From NCBI GenBank assembly GCA_034434635.1, contig DAOTYX010000164.1, positions 1 through 34,683 of the forward strand: a stretch of 34,683 nt of DNA. Direction: 5' to 3'. Below are positions 15,840-23,797 of the stretch, one piece after another (positions within the stretch are counted from its first letter, which is position 1; each line of letters opens with the position of its first letter). The position numbers were made by a program, and so were the translations under genes. The stretch is from DAOTYX01 sp034434635 (GTDB lineage: Bacteria; Chloroflexota; Anaerolineae; B4-G1; DUEL01). The notes beneath the pieces are model-generated. The model was not told where the DNA came from. It saw nothing but the letters and a program-made list of their open reading frames with translations, and ran no database searches.

Positions 15840-16640
15840 TCACCGCCCCGCCCCTTCGGGCAAGGTCGGCGTGTCCTCCCGACCCGGCGCAGGGGCGGGA
15901 GGCACGTCCTCCCCGTAGACCACCTCCACGCCAGCGAAGGAGATCACGTCGCCGGCCTGGAGCACACACTCCTCCACCGGGTAGCCGTTGATGGCGGTGC
16001 CACCAGCGCTGCCCAGGTCGTAGAGGATGTAGCGACCATAGCGGCGGCGAATCTGCGCGTGGTGACGGGAGACGCGGGGGTCTTCCAGGATCACGTCATT
16101 GTCGAGCGCCCGTCCTACGCTCACCACCGAGGCCTGCAGCTCAACGTGCCGCTGACCCTCCACGATGAGGAAGGCGCGGGGGGGAGCCTCTGCCGCCTCC
16201 GCCCGGACCGTCGCCTGTTCTTCCGCGGTCATCTCCCGCGTGCTGCTCACCGGCTCCTCCGCCGTCCCCGCAGGTTGCCAGCGAGCCTCGATGCGCACGG
16301 AGTGGGGCGCGACGCTCAGCAGTGGTTCCACCGACACAACTGGCGGCCCGTTCAGCACCAACTCCGCCTGCCGGGCCAGCCCGGCCACGTGCTCCGCCAG
16401 GTCATCGGCGAGCGAGGGGCGGTTGGCGATCAGCAGGGCAAAGTCCTGCGGGTGCAGGTAGACCCAGTAGTGGGTGGGGGCCAGGGCCGTCCCGTCCGGC
16501 GCGTAGGCTTTGTGGTCCTCCATCGCATGCGCCAGATGCGTGGCTACTTCCAGCGGGTGCAGGTACCCGGCGAAGAGCCGGGCAAAGGTCCCCTCCACCA
16601 GCCATTCAGCCAGCGCCTCGAAACGAGCGATCCTGTTCAT
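15840..16640 (-). CDS. FhaA-like protein: DUF3662 plus FHA domain
   Basis: 266 residues. Residues 1-110 match the DUF3662/FhaA N-terminal domain (FEALAEWLVEGTFARLF, LHPLEVATHLAHAMEDHK, YWVYLHPQDFALL). A variable linker (about 110-160) leads to an FHA domain at about 165-245 (VSVGRALDNDVILEDPRVSRHHAQI, YDLGSAGGTAINGYPV). The Mycobacterium homologue FhaA binds phosphorylated partners of the cell-wall machinery. No Ser/Thr kinase or FtsW/RodA gene is seen here, so the partner lies elsewhere. No clear Shine-Dalgarno site precedes the ATG at 16640. Five bases separate it from the second FHA gene. Confidence 0.87.
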   Translation of the reverse strand: MNRIARFEALAEWLVEGTFARLFAGYLHPLEVATHLAHAMEDHKAYAPDGTALAPTHYWVYLHPQDFALLIANRPSLADDLAEHVAGLARQAELVLNGPPVVSVEPLLSVAPHSVRIEARWQPAGTAEEPVSSTREMTAEEQATVRAEAAEAPPRAFLIVEGQRHVELQASVVSVGRALDNDVILEDPRVSRHHAQIRRRYGRYILYDLGSAGGTAINGYPVEECVLQAGDVISFAGVEVVYGEDVPPAPAPGREDTPTLPEGAGR

Positions 16641-16659
16641 CCGAAGGAGCGTTCATTTG

Positions 16660-16714
16660 GCCACGAATTGCACGAATTCCTCGAATTCTTCGCCCAATTC
16701 GTGCAATTCGTGGC
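16660..16714. repeat. Perfect 19-bp inverted repeat of the CACGAAT family
   Basis: Arms at 16660-16678 and 16696-16714 are exact reverse complements, with a 17-base loop that itself contains GAATTC. It fills the gap after hppA and before the FhaA-like gene. It shares the GCCACGAATT arms with the element at 13872-13988. It may also end hppA transcription, but there is no U-tract. Confidence 0.8.
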
Positions 16715-16731
16715 GAAAGACAAGAAACGCG

Positions 16732-18999
16732 CTACTCCTTTTCGCCAGCCACGGTGATGTCCCGTTTGCTCTGGCGCAGCGACCAGAGCAGCAGCACCGC
16801 CAGTATACCACCGGCAATCCACATTGCCAACGGACGGTCGCGGTACTGCACCAGGAGCGGAGCAGCCAGCAGGCTGATCAGGTTGACCACCTTGATCATC
16901 GGGTTGAGCGCCGGCCCGGCAGTGTCCTTGAGCGGATCGCCCACGGTGTCCCCCACCACACCCGCCTTGTGCGGTTCTGAGCCCTTTCCGCCCAGGTGAC
17001 CATCTTCGATGTACTTCTTGGCGTTGTCCAGCGCACCGCCGGCGATGGCCATGAAGACCGCCAACAGTTGCCCGGAGAGGATCACCCCCGCCAGGAAGGC
17101 GCCCAGCGCCTCGACCTGGAAGATAACCCCCACCAACAACGGCACGGTCACCGAGAGGACCACCAGGCTGACCAGTTCCTTCTGCGCTGCCGCTGTGGTG
17201 ATCGCCACTACCCGCCCGTAGTCGGGCTTGACCTTCCACTCCAGCACGCCGGGGATGCGGAACTGCCGGCGTACCTCCTCCACCACCAGCGAAGCGCCAC
17301 GGCTGACTGCACGCAGGGCGAACGATGAGAAGAGAAACGGCAACGCTGCGCCAAGCAGGAAGCCGATGGTGCCTTCCAGCAGCGAGACGCGGATACCCGT
17401 GGTCAGCAGGCGCTGCGCCACCGGGATGCCCAGGTGCTCCTGCACCAGCGACACGTCAGTGACGAAGGAGAAGAACAGGCTCGTCGCCGCGACAACCGCC
17501 GAGGCGATCGCCACCTGCTTGGTGATCGCTTTGGTCGTGTTGCCCACCGCGTCCAACTCCGCCATGATGTGCATCGCCTCTGGCTCCACACCGACCATCT
17601 CGGCGATGCCGTTGGCATTGTCAGCGATCGGGCCGTAGGAATCCATCGCCACGTTGTTGCCGGTGTGGGAAAGCATGCCGATGCCGACCATGGCTACGCC
17701 GTAGAGCATATAGAGCGGCTCTCCCTGGCTGTGGTAGAGCAGATAGGAGACCCCCAGAGAGACAGCGATCACCACCACGCTCCACACGCTCGTCTCCATC
17801 CCCACCGCCAACCCGGAGAGCACCGTGGTCGCCGAGCCGGTACGGGTGGCGGCGACGATCTCCTGCACCGGCTTGCGCTTGGCCGAGGTGAAGTAGGAAG
17901 TGATCGGGTTGAAACTCACCGCCAACCCGACGCCCACCGCGTTCAGCAACGCCAGCCGCCAGTCGTGGACGTACCACCAGGCAAAGAGGAAAGACCAAAG
18001 GACGGTGTTGACGCTGGAGACCTCGTAGGAGCGGAACATGGCCTCCTCAGCGTCGCGGGCGCGGAGGAACCTGACCGGGAAATTCTCCCAAACCGGCACG
18101 GTGAAGGTGCCCAGGATGGAGGAGATCACGCCGATCGCGCGGATGATGAGCGGGTAGACAATCCAGACGATGTTTCCCGTGATGTGCGCCAGGGCAATGC
18201 CCAGGATCAGCGTGGAGACGATAGTGACCTCGTAGGACTCGAAGATGTCGGCGGCCATACCGGCACAGTCACCGACGTTATCGCCCACCAGGTCGGCAAC
18301 CACCGCGGCGTTGCGCGGGTCGTCCTCCGGCATCCCCGCCTCCACCTTGCCCACCAGGTCGGCGCCCACGTCAGCGGACTTGGTATAGATGCCGCCGCCG
18401 ATGCGCATGAAGAGGGCTACGAGAGTGCCACCGAAGCCAAAGCCCAGCAAGGCATCGGGAGCAGCGCGTCCGAAGAGCATGAAGATGGCCGTTCCCCCCA
18501 ACAGCCCCAGGCCGTCGGTCAACATGCCGGTGAAGGTGCCCGCGCGATAGGCCACGGTCAGCGCGCCGTTGTAGTTACGGCGCACCGCCTCAGCCGCCAC
18601 CCGCACGTTCCCTTCGATCGCCACCCGCATCCCCAACTGCCCCACGATCAGCGAGAAAGAGGCGCCGAGGATAAACGCCCCTGCCCGACCCAGGGCGATG
18701 ACGATCTGCGCCCGGTCCCCAAAGAGATCTTGCGCTTCACGGGAGGGCGTGACGACATAGACGCTGAAGAAGAGCAGCAGGACCAGGAAGATCAGGATCG
18801 GCAAGATCGTCTTCAGCTGACGGCGCAGATAGGCTTCCGCCCCCAGCCGAATGCCGCTCCAGATATCCTGCATTTCCCTGGATCCTTTGTCACGGCGCAC
18901 GGTATCGCGCCAGAGCCACAGGGCATAGAGGAGGCCGATGAAGGCCACGGCGATGACGCCGAAGAGCATGCCCTGCTCGACGGGGCTCAACTCGCTCAC
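16732..18999 (-). CDS. hppA: K+-insensitive proton-pumping membrane pyrophosphatase
   Basis: Hydrolyses pyrophosphate and pumps H+ outward, recovering energy from biosynthesis. 755 residues with about 16 hydrophobic helices. The substrate site shows DVGADLVGKVE (210-220), DDPRN (226-230) and GDNVGDCAGMAADIFE (239-254); a second site GDTVGDPLKDTAGP lies near the C-terminus. GNTTKAITK (486-494) carries Lys490 and Thr493 where K+-dependent enzymes have Ala and Gly, marking the K+-independent, H+-pumping class. The start codon is GTG at 18999, preceded by AGGAGG. Monocistronic, with its own promoter. Confidence 0.96.
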   Translation of the reverse strand: MSELSPVEQGMLFGVIAVAFIGLLYALWLWRDTVRRDKGSREMQDIWSGIRLGAEAYLRRQLKTILPILIFLVLLLFFSVYVVTPSREAQDLFGDRAQIVIALGRAGAFILGASFSLIVGQLGMRVAIEGNVRVAAEAVRRNYNGALTVAYRAGTFTGMLTDGLGLLGGTAIFMLFGRAAPDALLGFGFGGTLVALFMRIGGGIYTKSADVGADLVGKVEAGMPEDDPRNAAVVADLVGDNVGDCAGMAADIFESYEVTIVSTLILGIALAHITGNIVWIVYPLIIRAIGVISSILGTFTVPVWENFPVRFLRARDAEEAMFRSYEVSSVNTVLWSFLFAWWYVHDWRLALLNAVGVGLAVSFNPITSYFTSAKRKPVQEIVAATRTGSATTVLSGLAVGMETSVWSVVVIAVSLGVSYLLYHSQGEPLYMLYGVAMVGIGMLSHTGNNVAMDSYGPIADNANGIAEMVGVEPEAMHIMAELDAVGNTTKAITKQVAIASAVVAATSLFFSFVTDVSLVQEHLGIPVAQRLLTTGIRVSLLEGTIGFLLGAALPFLFSSFALRAVSRGASLVVEEVRRQFRIPGVLEWKVKPDYGRVVAITTAAAQKELVSLVVLSVTVPLLVGVIFQVEALGAFLAGVILSGQLLAVFMAIAGGALDNAKKYIEDGHLGGKGSEPHKAGVVGDTVGDPLKDTAGPALNPMIKVVNLISLLAAPLLVQYRDRPLAMWIAGGILAVLLLWSLRQSKRDITVAGEKE

Positions 19000-19072
19000 A
19001 GTAACCTCCTGACCTTGGGATCATTTCGCAGGAACGGGTTTCCCCTTCACTGCGTTTGCGTCCATAACAACC

Positions 19073-19108
19073 ACGCCGGTCCCGGAGAGGAGCCCCGGAG
19101 GCCGGCGT
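19073..19108 (-). other. GC hairpin in the hppA leader
   Basis: ACGCCGG (19073-19079) and CCGGCGT (19102-19108) pair around a G/C-rich interior in the roughly 140-base hppA leader. Function unknown; possibly a structured 5' leader affecting mRNA stability. Confidence 0.35.
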
Positions 19109-19143
19109 AGCGGCACGAAGGGCCTGCGCAGGTATGGCGCGCT

Positions 19144-19171
19144 ATTCTATCCGGTTTCCGCGATCTGTCAA
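19144..19171 (-). promoter_or_regulatory. Promoter for hppA
   Basis: Perfect TTGACA (19166-19171), a 16-base spacer and TAGAAT (19144-19149) on the minus strand. Confidence 0.8.
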
Positions 19172-19232
19172 ATCTGCGGTTTCCCTCTTGAGCGTTGTTC
19201 ACGAAGCAACGTGTCAAATGCGAGGGATTTGT

Positions 19233-19277
19233 CAGCAGATTGAGCAGATGGAGCAGATAGAGCAGATGGAGCAGATT
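19233..19277. repeat. Tandem 9-bp repeat, GAGCAGATN x5
   Basis: Five adjacent 9-bp units, the first slightly diverged, followed by two GAATCCGCT copies (from about 19288) spaced 13 bases apart. The array lies in the 350-base gap between hppA and the fumarase beta-type gene, upstream of the hppA promoter and downstream of the fumarase genes. No gene is seen in this gap. Confidence 0.85.
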
Positions 19278-19351
19278 CTCAGTGTGTGAATCCGCTCGCT
19301 GAATCCGCTGACTTTCTCCGGTTGTTTCGAACGCGATTTGCAATCAACACG

Positions 19352-19984
19352 TCAGATCTTCACGCCGACGAGCCGCCGCAACGCCTCCTGGGAGAGAGCC
19401 TCCACCTCGTCGTGAATCGAGCGGCCATGGCTGTCCATCGTGACCACCGTCGGGAAGTTCTCGGTACGGATGACCCAGAAGGCCTCCGGGACACCAAACT
19501 CATCCTTCTTGTAAACCGCCACCACCTCTTTGACCGCGTCGGCGATGAGCGTGGCCGCCCCGCCCACCGCGTGCAGGTAGACCGCGCCGTGCTCCTGGCA
19601 GGCGCGCAGGGTGTTGGCCCCCATCCCCCCCTTGCCGATGACGCCGCGCAGCCCGAAGTGAGCGATGACCTGCGGCTCGTACACCTCCTCGCGGATGGAT
19701 GTGGTCGGTCCGGCGGCGACGAACTCCCAGCGCCCGTTGGGCCGCTGGCGCACCACCGGCCCGCAGTGGTAGATCACGCCACCCGCGAACAGCCGCTTCA
19801 GTTCCTCATACAATGCCCGCTCGCTCTCCGGGACCGTTGGGGACTGAATGAAGGTCTCCACCATGTACTTGTGCGCCGCGTCCCGGCCGGTGGCCATCAG
19901 TCCGGAAAGCCGCACCGTGTCCCCCACATGCAGCGCTCGCACCGCCTCTTCGGAAATCGGAATGGTCAGGTCATAGGTCGCCAT
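19352..19984 (-). CDS. Fe-S hydro-lyase beta subunit (fumarate/tartrate type)
   Basis: Swivelling C-terminal half of a two-subunit class I fumarase or L-tartrate dehydratase. The 210 residues show GDTVRLSG, AHKYMVE, IYHCGPV, AAGPTTSIREE, GKGGMGANTLRACQEHGAVYLHAVGG and WVIRTENFPTVVTMDSHG. Normal family length. It follows the alpha subunit by nine bases. Fumarate hydratase is the likelier activity because this form is common in anaerobes with incomplete or reductive TCA routes, but sequence alone does not separate it from tartrate dehydratase. Confidence 0.9.
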   Translation of the reverse strand: MATYDLTIPISEEAVRALHVGDTVRLSGLMATGRDAAHKYMVETFIQSPTVPESERALYEELKRLFAGGVIYHCGPVVRQRPNGRWEFVAAGPTTSIREEVYEPQVIAHFGLRGVIGKGGMGANTLRACQEHGAVYLHAVGGAATLIADAVKEVVAVYKKDEFGVPEAFWVIRTENFPTVVTMDSHGRSIHDEVEALSQEALRRLVGVKI

Positions 19985-19993
19985 AGGGGCACC

Positions 19994-20869
19994 TCATCGC
20001 TCCAGAAAAGTGACCGTGTCGCCGCGCACTTCCATCTTTGCCCGCCGGCACGCCCAGCACATATAGGCCACGGTGACGAAGAAGCAGGCCGGGAGACGAT
20101 GACAGGCGCCAATCTTGACGCCGAAGACGGTGGTCCGGCCACCGAAGCCCATCGGCCCGATGCCCAGGTCGTTGCACTCGCGCAACAACCGCTCCTCCAG
20201 CGCCGCCAGTTCCGCCACCGGGTTGACGTCGTCTAGCGGGCGGAAGAGTTGCTCCTTGGCGTAGACGTAGCCGCTGCCCCGGTCACCGCCGATGGCGACG
20301 CCCAGCACCCCCGGGGCGCATCCCTGCCCCTGCGCCCGATAGACCGCGTCCAGAACCACGCGCCGTACCCCCTCCAGGTCGCGCCCGGCCTTGAGCGGGG
20401 CGTAGGGCAGGGAGTACTGGATACCGACATTCTCGCTCCCCCCACCCTTGAGCAGCAGGTCCACCCGCAAGACTTCCCCTTCCACCTCTTCGAAGTGGAA
20501 AGTCGGGAAGCGCACCCCCAGGTTGTTGCCGCTGTTGCGCCCGTCCAGCGCATCCACGGCGTTGGGGCGCAGGTAGGCGCGACGGGTGGCCTCCGCCACC
20601 GCCGCCTCCATCTGCCCACGCAGCAGACGGGTGCTCATGCCCGCCGGGTGGCGGACGTAGAAGATCGGCGTGCCGGTGTCCTGGCAGACGGGGGCGGAGA
20701 GACGGCGCGCCAGAGCCACGTTATCCAGAATGGTCGTCAGGGCGCTGGCGGCAGCCGACCCCGGCTCTTCAGCGTCGCGGGCCGCCCGCAACGCCGACTC
20801 CACATCCGCCGGCAGATCCGTCGAAGCGCGGCGGATCAGTTCGACAAAGGACTCCGTCAGGTCGTTCAT
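19994..20869 (-). CDS. Fe-S hydro-lyase alpha subunit (fumarate/tartrate type)
   Basis: Carries the oxygen-sensitive [4Fe-4S] cluster that activates the hydroxyl group in reversible fumarate hydration. The 291 residues contain the likely cluster cysteines in VCQDTGTPIFYVRHP, GCAPGVLGVAIGGDRGSG and KIGACHRLPACF, plus GIGPMGFGGRTTVFGVK. Start at 20869 follows AGGAGGTGCT; the longer open frame runs into heptamer repeats and is rejected. Coupled to the beta subunit. Repeats separate it from the Hdr cluster upstream, so it may or may not share that transcript. Confidence 0.92.
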   Translation of the reverse strand: MNDLTESFVELIRRASTDLPADVESALRAARDAEEPGSAAASALTTILDNVALARRLSAPVCQDTGTPIFYVRHPAGMSTRLLRGQMEAAVAEATRRAYLRPNAVDALDGRNSGNNLGVRFPTFHFEEVEGEVLRVDLLLKGGGSENVGIQYSLPYAPLKAGRDLEGVRRVVLDAVYRAQGQGCAPGVLGVAIGGDRGSGYVYAKEQLFRPLDDVNPVAELAALEERLLRECNDLGIGPMGFGGRTTVFGVKIGACHRLPACFFVTVAYMCWACRRAKMEVRGDTVTFLER

Positions 20870-20890
20870 AGCACCTCCTGTGTTGACCAC

Positions 20891-20918
20891 GGACGATGGA
20901 CGACGGACGACGGACGAC
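20891..20918. repeat. Heptanucleotide repeat GGACGAY x4
   Basis: Four adjacent 7-bp units. Diverged 7-bp steps continue in the same phase to the GTGGTCY array at 20947, eight steps from the first unit, which suggests one decayed array. Confidence 0.85.
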
Positions 20919-20946
20919 AGAGAGTGGACGTGGACCATGAACAACG

Positions 20947-21030
20947 GTGGTCTGTGGTCCGTGGTCTGTGGTCCGTGGTCTGTGGTCCGTGGTCCGTGGT
21001 CTGTGGTCCGTGGTCTGTGGTCTGTGGTCC
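20947..21030. repeat. Heptanucleotide repeat GTGGTCY x12
   Basis: Exactly 84 bases, twelve adjacent 7-bp units with T or C at the last position. It occupies half of the gap between the C39-like gene and the fumarase alpha-type gene. Comparable to the heptameric STRR repeats known in cyanobacteria. Confidence 0.95.
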
Positions 21031-21037
21031 ACCCTCA

Positions 21038-21766
21038 TCATCGCGGCGCGGTGAGGGGATGACCCTGCAGGGTCACCAGCCGCAGGCCTTGGGTATCCCA
21101 CCAGCCATAGGCGGGCTGTCGCAACGGCCCGGTGACGGTGACCGCCATCTCGTTCAACTGCATCCACGCCGGGACGAACTGTTCGACGGGGTAGTAATAG
21201 GTGTGGGCGTCGTAAGCGTCAATCAGCGATACCCCACCAGCATCATAACCGACGGCAATGAACGTATGCTCCCACTGCACCACCAGCGACACGGAACCAT
21301 CGGCAGAGGTCCACGACCCGATCTCCGGGCGCAGCATGCGGTAGGTGGCCCAGATGATCACCGGCCGCCCCGCCGCCAACTCCGCGCGCAGCCCGTCCAG
21401 GCCGAGCCAGCGGTGCGCATGGGCATCCAGGCCGTAGCGGCGCAGCGTGTTGGCCACCGGTCGGGCGTAGACACCGTAGCCGCCAGGGGGAAGCGTGCCC
21501 GGTGGGTCGTCCACGTTCCCCACAAACCCCTCGTGCGGATTGTCGGACCGCGGCAGCGCGTCGAAGAAGACTCCCTCCGTGATGGACACCCCCCAGAAGG
21601 CCGCCAGGTCCACCGCGGAACGGGACTCGCAACTGAGCGGGCGAATCTGGGGATGGCCCACGACGCCAGCGACGGTGGCCGATTCGGGCAGGCCCGGATC
21701 GGCGGATGCCGGCTGGGCGGAAAGGCTTGTCAGAAGCAACACGAGGAGGAACAGCCCTCGCCTCAC
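21038..21766 (-). CDS. Secreted C39-like cysteine peptidase family protein
   Basis: 242 residues with a signal peptide (MRRGLFLLVLLLTSLSA, cleavage near ASA-DP at 22). The mature domain resembles Peptidase_C39_2: LSCESRSAVDLAAFWG supplies the probable catalytic Cys46, WEHTFIAVGYD the His167, and SLIDAYD an acidic residue near 184. Substrate unknown. The start is GTG at 21766, six bases after the CooC stop, with AGGAGGG inside the cooC end as ribosome site, so it is probably on the cooC transcript. A secreted protease-like protein is an odd companion for soluble redox genes. Confidence 0.78.
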   Translation of the reverse strand: MRRGLFLLVLLLTSLSAQPASADPGLPESATVAGVVGHPQIRPLSCESRSAVDLAAFWGVSITEGVFFDALPRSDNPHEGFVGNVDDPPGTLPPGGYGVYARPVANTLRRYGLDAHAHRWLGLDGLRAELAAGRPVIIWATYRMLRPEIGSWTSADGSVSLVVQWEHTFIAVGYDAGGVSLIDAYDAHTYYYPVEQFVPAWMQLNEMAVTVTGPLRQPAYGWWDTQGLRLVTLQGHPLTAPR

Positions 21767-21772
21767 AGCCGG

Positions 21773-22567
21773 CTATCCCTCCTCGCAAGCCGCAGCGAGC
21801 GTGGCCGCCACCGCCCGCGCCTCCTCCAGCGCCTGCGGGGCAGCATCGAAGATCGCCTGCCCGCGCAGGTCGGCCTCAATGATCGCCGGATTGGCCGAGA
21901 GATAGCCGATCACAGGCAGCGAGACCTGTTCGGCGATGAAGGCGCGGTCTTCGGGGGTACGGACCTTATTGCCCACAGCGTACAGCCGGCTCATCTTCAG
22001 GTCATTGGCCAACTGGCGGATGCGCTCGGCCACCTCGATGCTGCGTCGCCCCGGCTCCACCACCACCAACATCGCGTCCACTGCCTGGGCCGTGGCGCGG
22101 CCCAGGTGCTCCACACCGGCCTCCATGTCCATGATGAGCATCTCCTGCCGGTAGAGCAGCAGGTGAGTCACCAGGGATTTGAGCAAGGCGCTCTCTGGGC
22201 AGATGCAGCCAGAACCGCCGGCTTCGATGGTGCCCAGTTTGAGCAGGCGGATGCCGCGGTGGAGGATGCTGAAGCGGTCGGGAATATCATCCACCCGCGG
22301 GTTGAGGCTAAAGAAGCCGCCAAAGGTGCCCGGCTTGGCCCCCGTGCGCTCGGCGATGAGGTCTTCCATCTCCGAGATGGGGGTCAACTGCGCCAGCAGG
22401 TCAGGCGGCACCCCCAGGGCGTTGGCCAGGCCACCGGCGGGATCGGCGTCAATCGCGATCACCGAGCGGCCCTGCTGCGTGTAGAGATGAGCCAACAACG
22501 CGGCCAGGGAGGTCTTGCCCACCCCGCCCTTGCCGGTGATGGCGATCTTGTTGATCTCGGCGCTCAT
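21773..22567 (-). CDS. cooC: CooC-type nickel-insertion ATPase (MinD/ParA fold)
   Basis: P-loop ATPase likely to help insert nickel into carbon monoxide dehydrogenase. The 264 residues have a deviant Walker A TGKGGVGKTS (11-20), IDADPAGGLANALG, the CXC motif CIC (121-123) that binds metal at the CooC dimer interface, MDMEAGVEHLGRATA (146-160) and NKVRTPED. The CXC and MEAG features separate CooC from general MinD proteins. The start at 22567 overlaps the HdrCB stop (ATGA); a longer open frame upstream lies inside hdrCB and is a shadow. CODH itself is not in the window, so its gene should be elsewhere, perhaps beyond the right edge. Confidence 0.85.
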   Translation of the reverse strand: MSAEINKIAITGKGGVGKTSLAALLAHLYTQQGRSVIAIDADPAGGLANALGVPPDLLAQLTPISEMEDLIAERTGAKPGTFGGFFSLNPRVDDIPDRFSILHRGIRLLKLGTIEAGGSGCICPESALLKSLVTHLLLYRQEMLIMDMEAGVEHLGRATAQAVDAMLVVVEPGRRSIEVAERIRQLANDLKMSRLYAVGNKVRTPEDRAFIAEQVSLPVIGYLSANPAIIEADLRGQAIFDAAPQALEEARAVAATLAAACEEG

Positions 22568-23778
22568 GCCAGCGCCCCCTCGACGAACTGGACGATGTCC
22601 ATCACCCGGATGCGCAGCCGTTGGGCACGAGCGGCCTTGGAGAGAGTGCGCACGCATTGTGGACAGGCGGAGACCAGCACTGTGGCCCCCACCTCGCCCG
22701 CCTGCGCGATGCGCTGACGGGAGACCTCGAGCACCAGTTCCGGGTCGAACGTCTCCAGGTCGCCGCCGCCACCGCAACAGAGGGCGTGTTCGCGCGATTG
22801 CTGCATCTCGACGAAGGTGACGCCAGGGATGGCACGCAGCACCTCGCGCGGCGGGTCGAACAGGCCGCCCTTGCGTCCCAGGTCGCAGGGGTCGTGATAG
22901 GTGACCACCTCCTGGCGCTCCGGTTCCTTAAAGGCGAGCCGCCCCTCGTTGACCAGGTCGCGCAGCACCTCGACGGCATGGGAGACCACAAAGTTGAGCG
23001 GTCGGTCGAGAAGTTCCGGGTAGACGTGGGCCCACATGTGGTAGCAGGATGGGCAGGTGGCGACGACGCGCGGTACGCCCAGCGCCTCCATCCGCTCGAC
23101 GTTGTGACGGATGAGCGGCTCGGCCTGCTTGAACTGTCCGGCCATCAGCAGCGGGAAGCCGCAGCACCACTCCTCGCCGCCCAGGGTGGTGAAGCGGACG
23201 CCAGAGCGGGTCAGCACGCCAGCGAAACCCTGAGGGATGCCGTAACTCATCGGGAACATCGCCGAAACGCAGCCGACAAAGTAGGCCATCTCCGCCTGAG
23301 GATCGGCCACCAGTCCTTCCGGCTTCTCCGGCAGATTCTCCGTCCATGCCAGGCGGGAGGCGTTGTCCTCGCCAGAGACGTTGTGGAAGGTGGCGATGCG
23401 TTCCCCCAGCATACCCAGGGCGTGCAATCCTTTTCGGAGAGCCTCGTCCTGGCCCAGAGCCTCCTCGCCGTCAGACAGGTACCGCTCCTGCATCACCTTC
23501 TGCCGCATCACCTCCACCAGGCGGCGCACGCTGAGGTTATGCGGGCAGTGGGCAGTGCAGGTGTCACAACCCAGGCAACGCCACAGGCTGGCATCGGTGG
23601 CCAGCAGATCCTCCAGGCCGAACTGCGCCGCGCGCATCATCTGCGCCGGACGGTAACGCATCGCCGTCACGGTGGGGCAACCAGAGGAGCAGCGCTCACA
23701 CTGGTAGCAGAGGTAGACGTTCTCTCCGCACTCCTCGCGGATGAACTTGGCCAAATCGGTGCTCAGGCTGATGGTCAT
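22564..23778 (-). CDS. HdrC-HdrB fusion: heterodisulfide reductase-like Fe-S subunit
   Basis: Electron-transfer subunit combining HdrC and HdrB in 404 residues. The N-terminus holds two [4Fe-4S] ferredoxin sites, CYQCERCSSGCP (Cys 24, 27, 30, 34) and CLGCDTCTAHCP (68, 71, 74, 78). The rest holds two CCG domains: Cys170, 205-206, 242, 245 and Cys298, 334-335, 372, 375. In HdrB such domains bind noncubane clusters; CCG proteins also occur in lactate and glycerol-3-P oxidation (LutA, GlpC). Adjacency to metF, metV, mvhD and hdrA supports the Hdr role. AAGGAGAAG precedes the ATG; metF ends 19 bases upstream; cooC overlaps by four. Confidence 0.88.
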   Translation of the reverse strand: MTISLSTDLAKFIREECGENVYLCYQCERCSSGCPTVTAMRYRPAQMMRAAQFGLEDLLATDASLWRCLGCDTCTAHCPHNLSVRRLVEVMRQKVMQERYLSDGEEALGQDEALRKGLHALGMLGERIATFHNVSGEDNASRLAWTENLPEKPEGLVADPQAEMAYFVGCVSAMFPMSYGIPQGFAGVLTRSGVRFTTLGGEEWCCGFPLLMAGQFKQAEPLIRHNVERMEALGVPRVVATCPSCYHMWAHVYPELLDRPLNFVVSHAVEVLRDLVNEGRLAFKEPERQEVVTYHDPCDLGRKGGLFDPPREVLRAIPGVTFVEMQQSREHALCCGGGGDLETFDPELVLEVSRQRIAQAGEVGATVLVSACPQCVRTLSKAARAQRLRIRVMDIVQFVEGALA

Positions 23779-23797
23779 ATATGTCTTCTCCTTGTGT

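Noticed and set aside
20249..22717. 822-residue plus-strand open frame across the fumarase, C39 and cooC genes
   Set aside because: It runs antisense to three clear genes and translates the GTGGTCY repeat; no family features.
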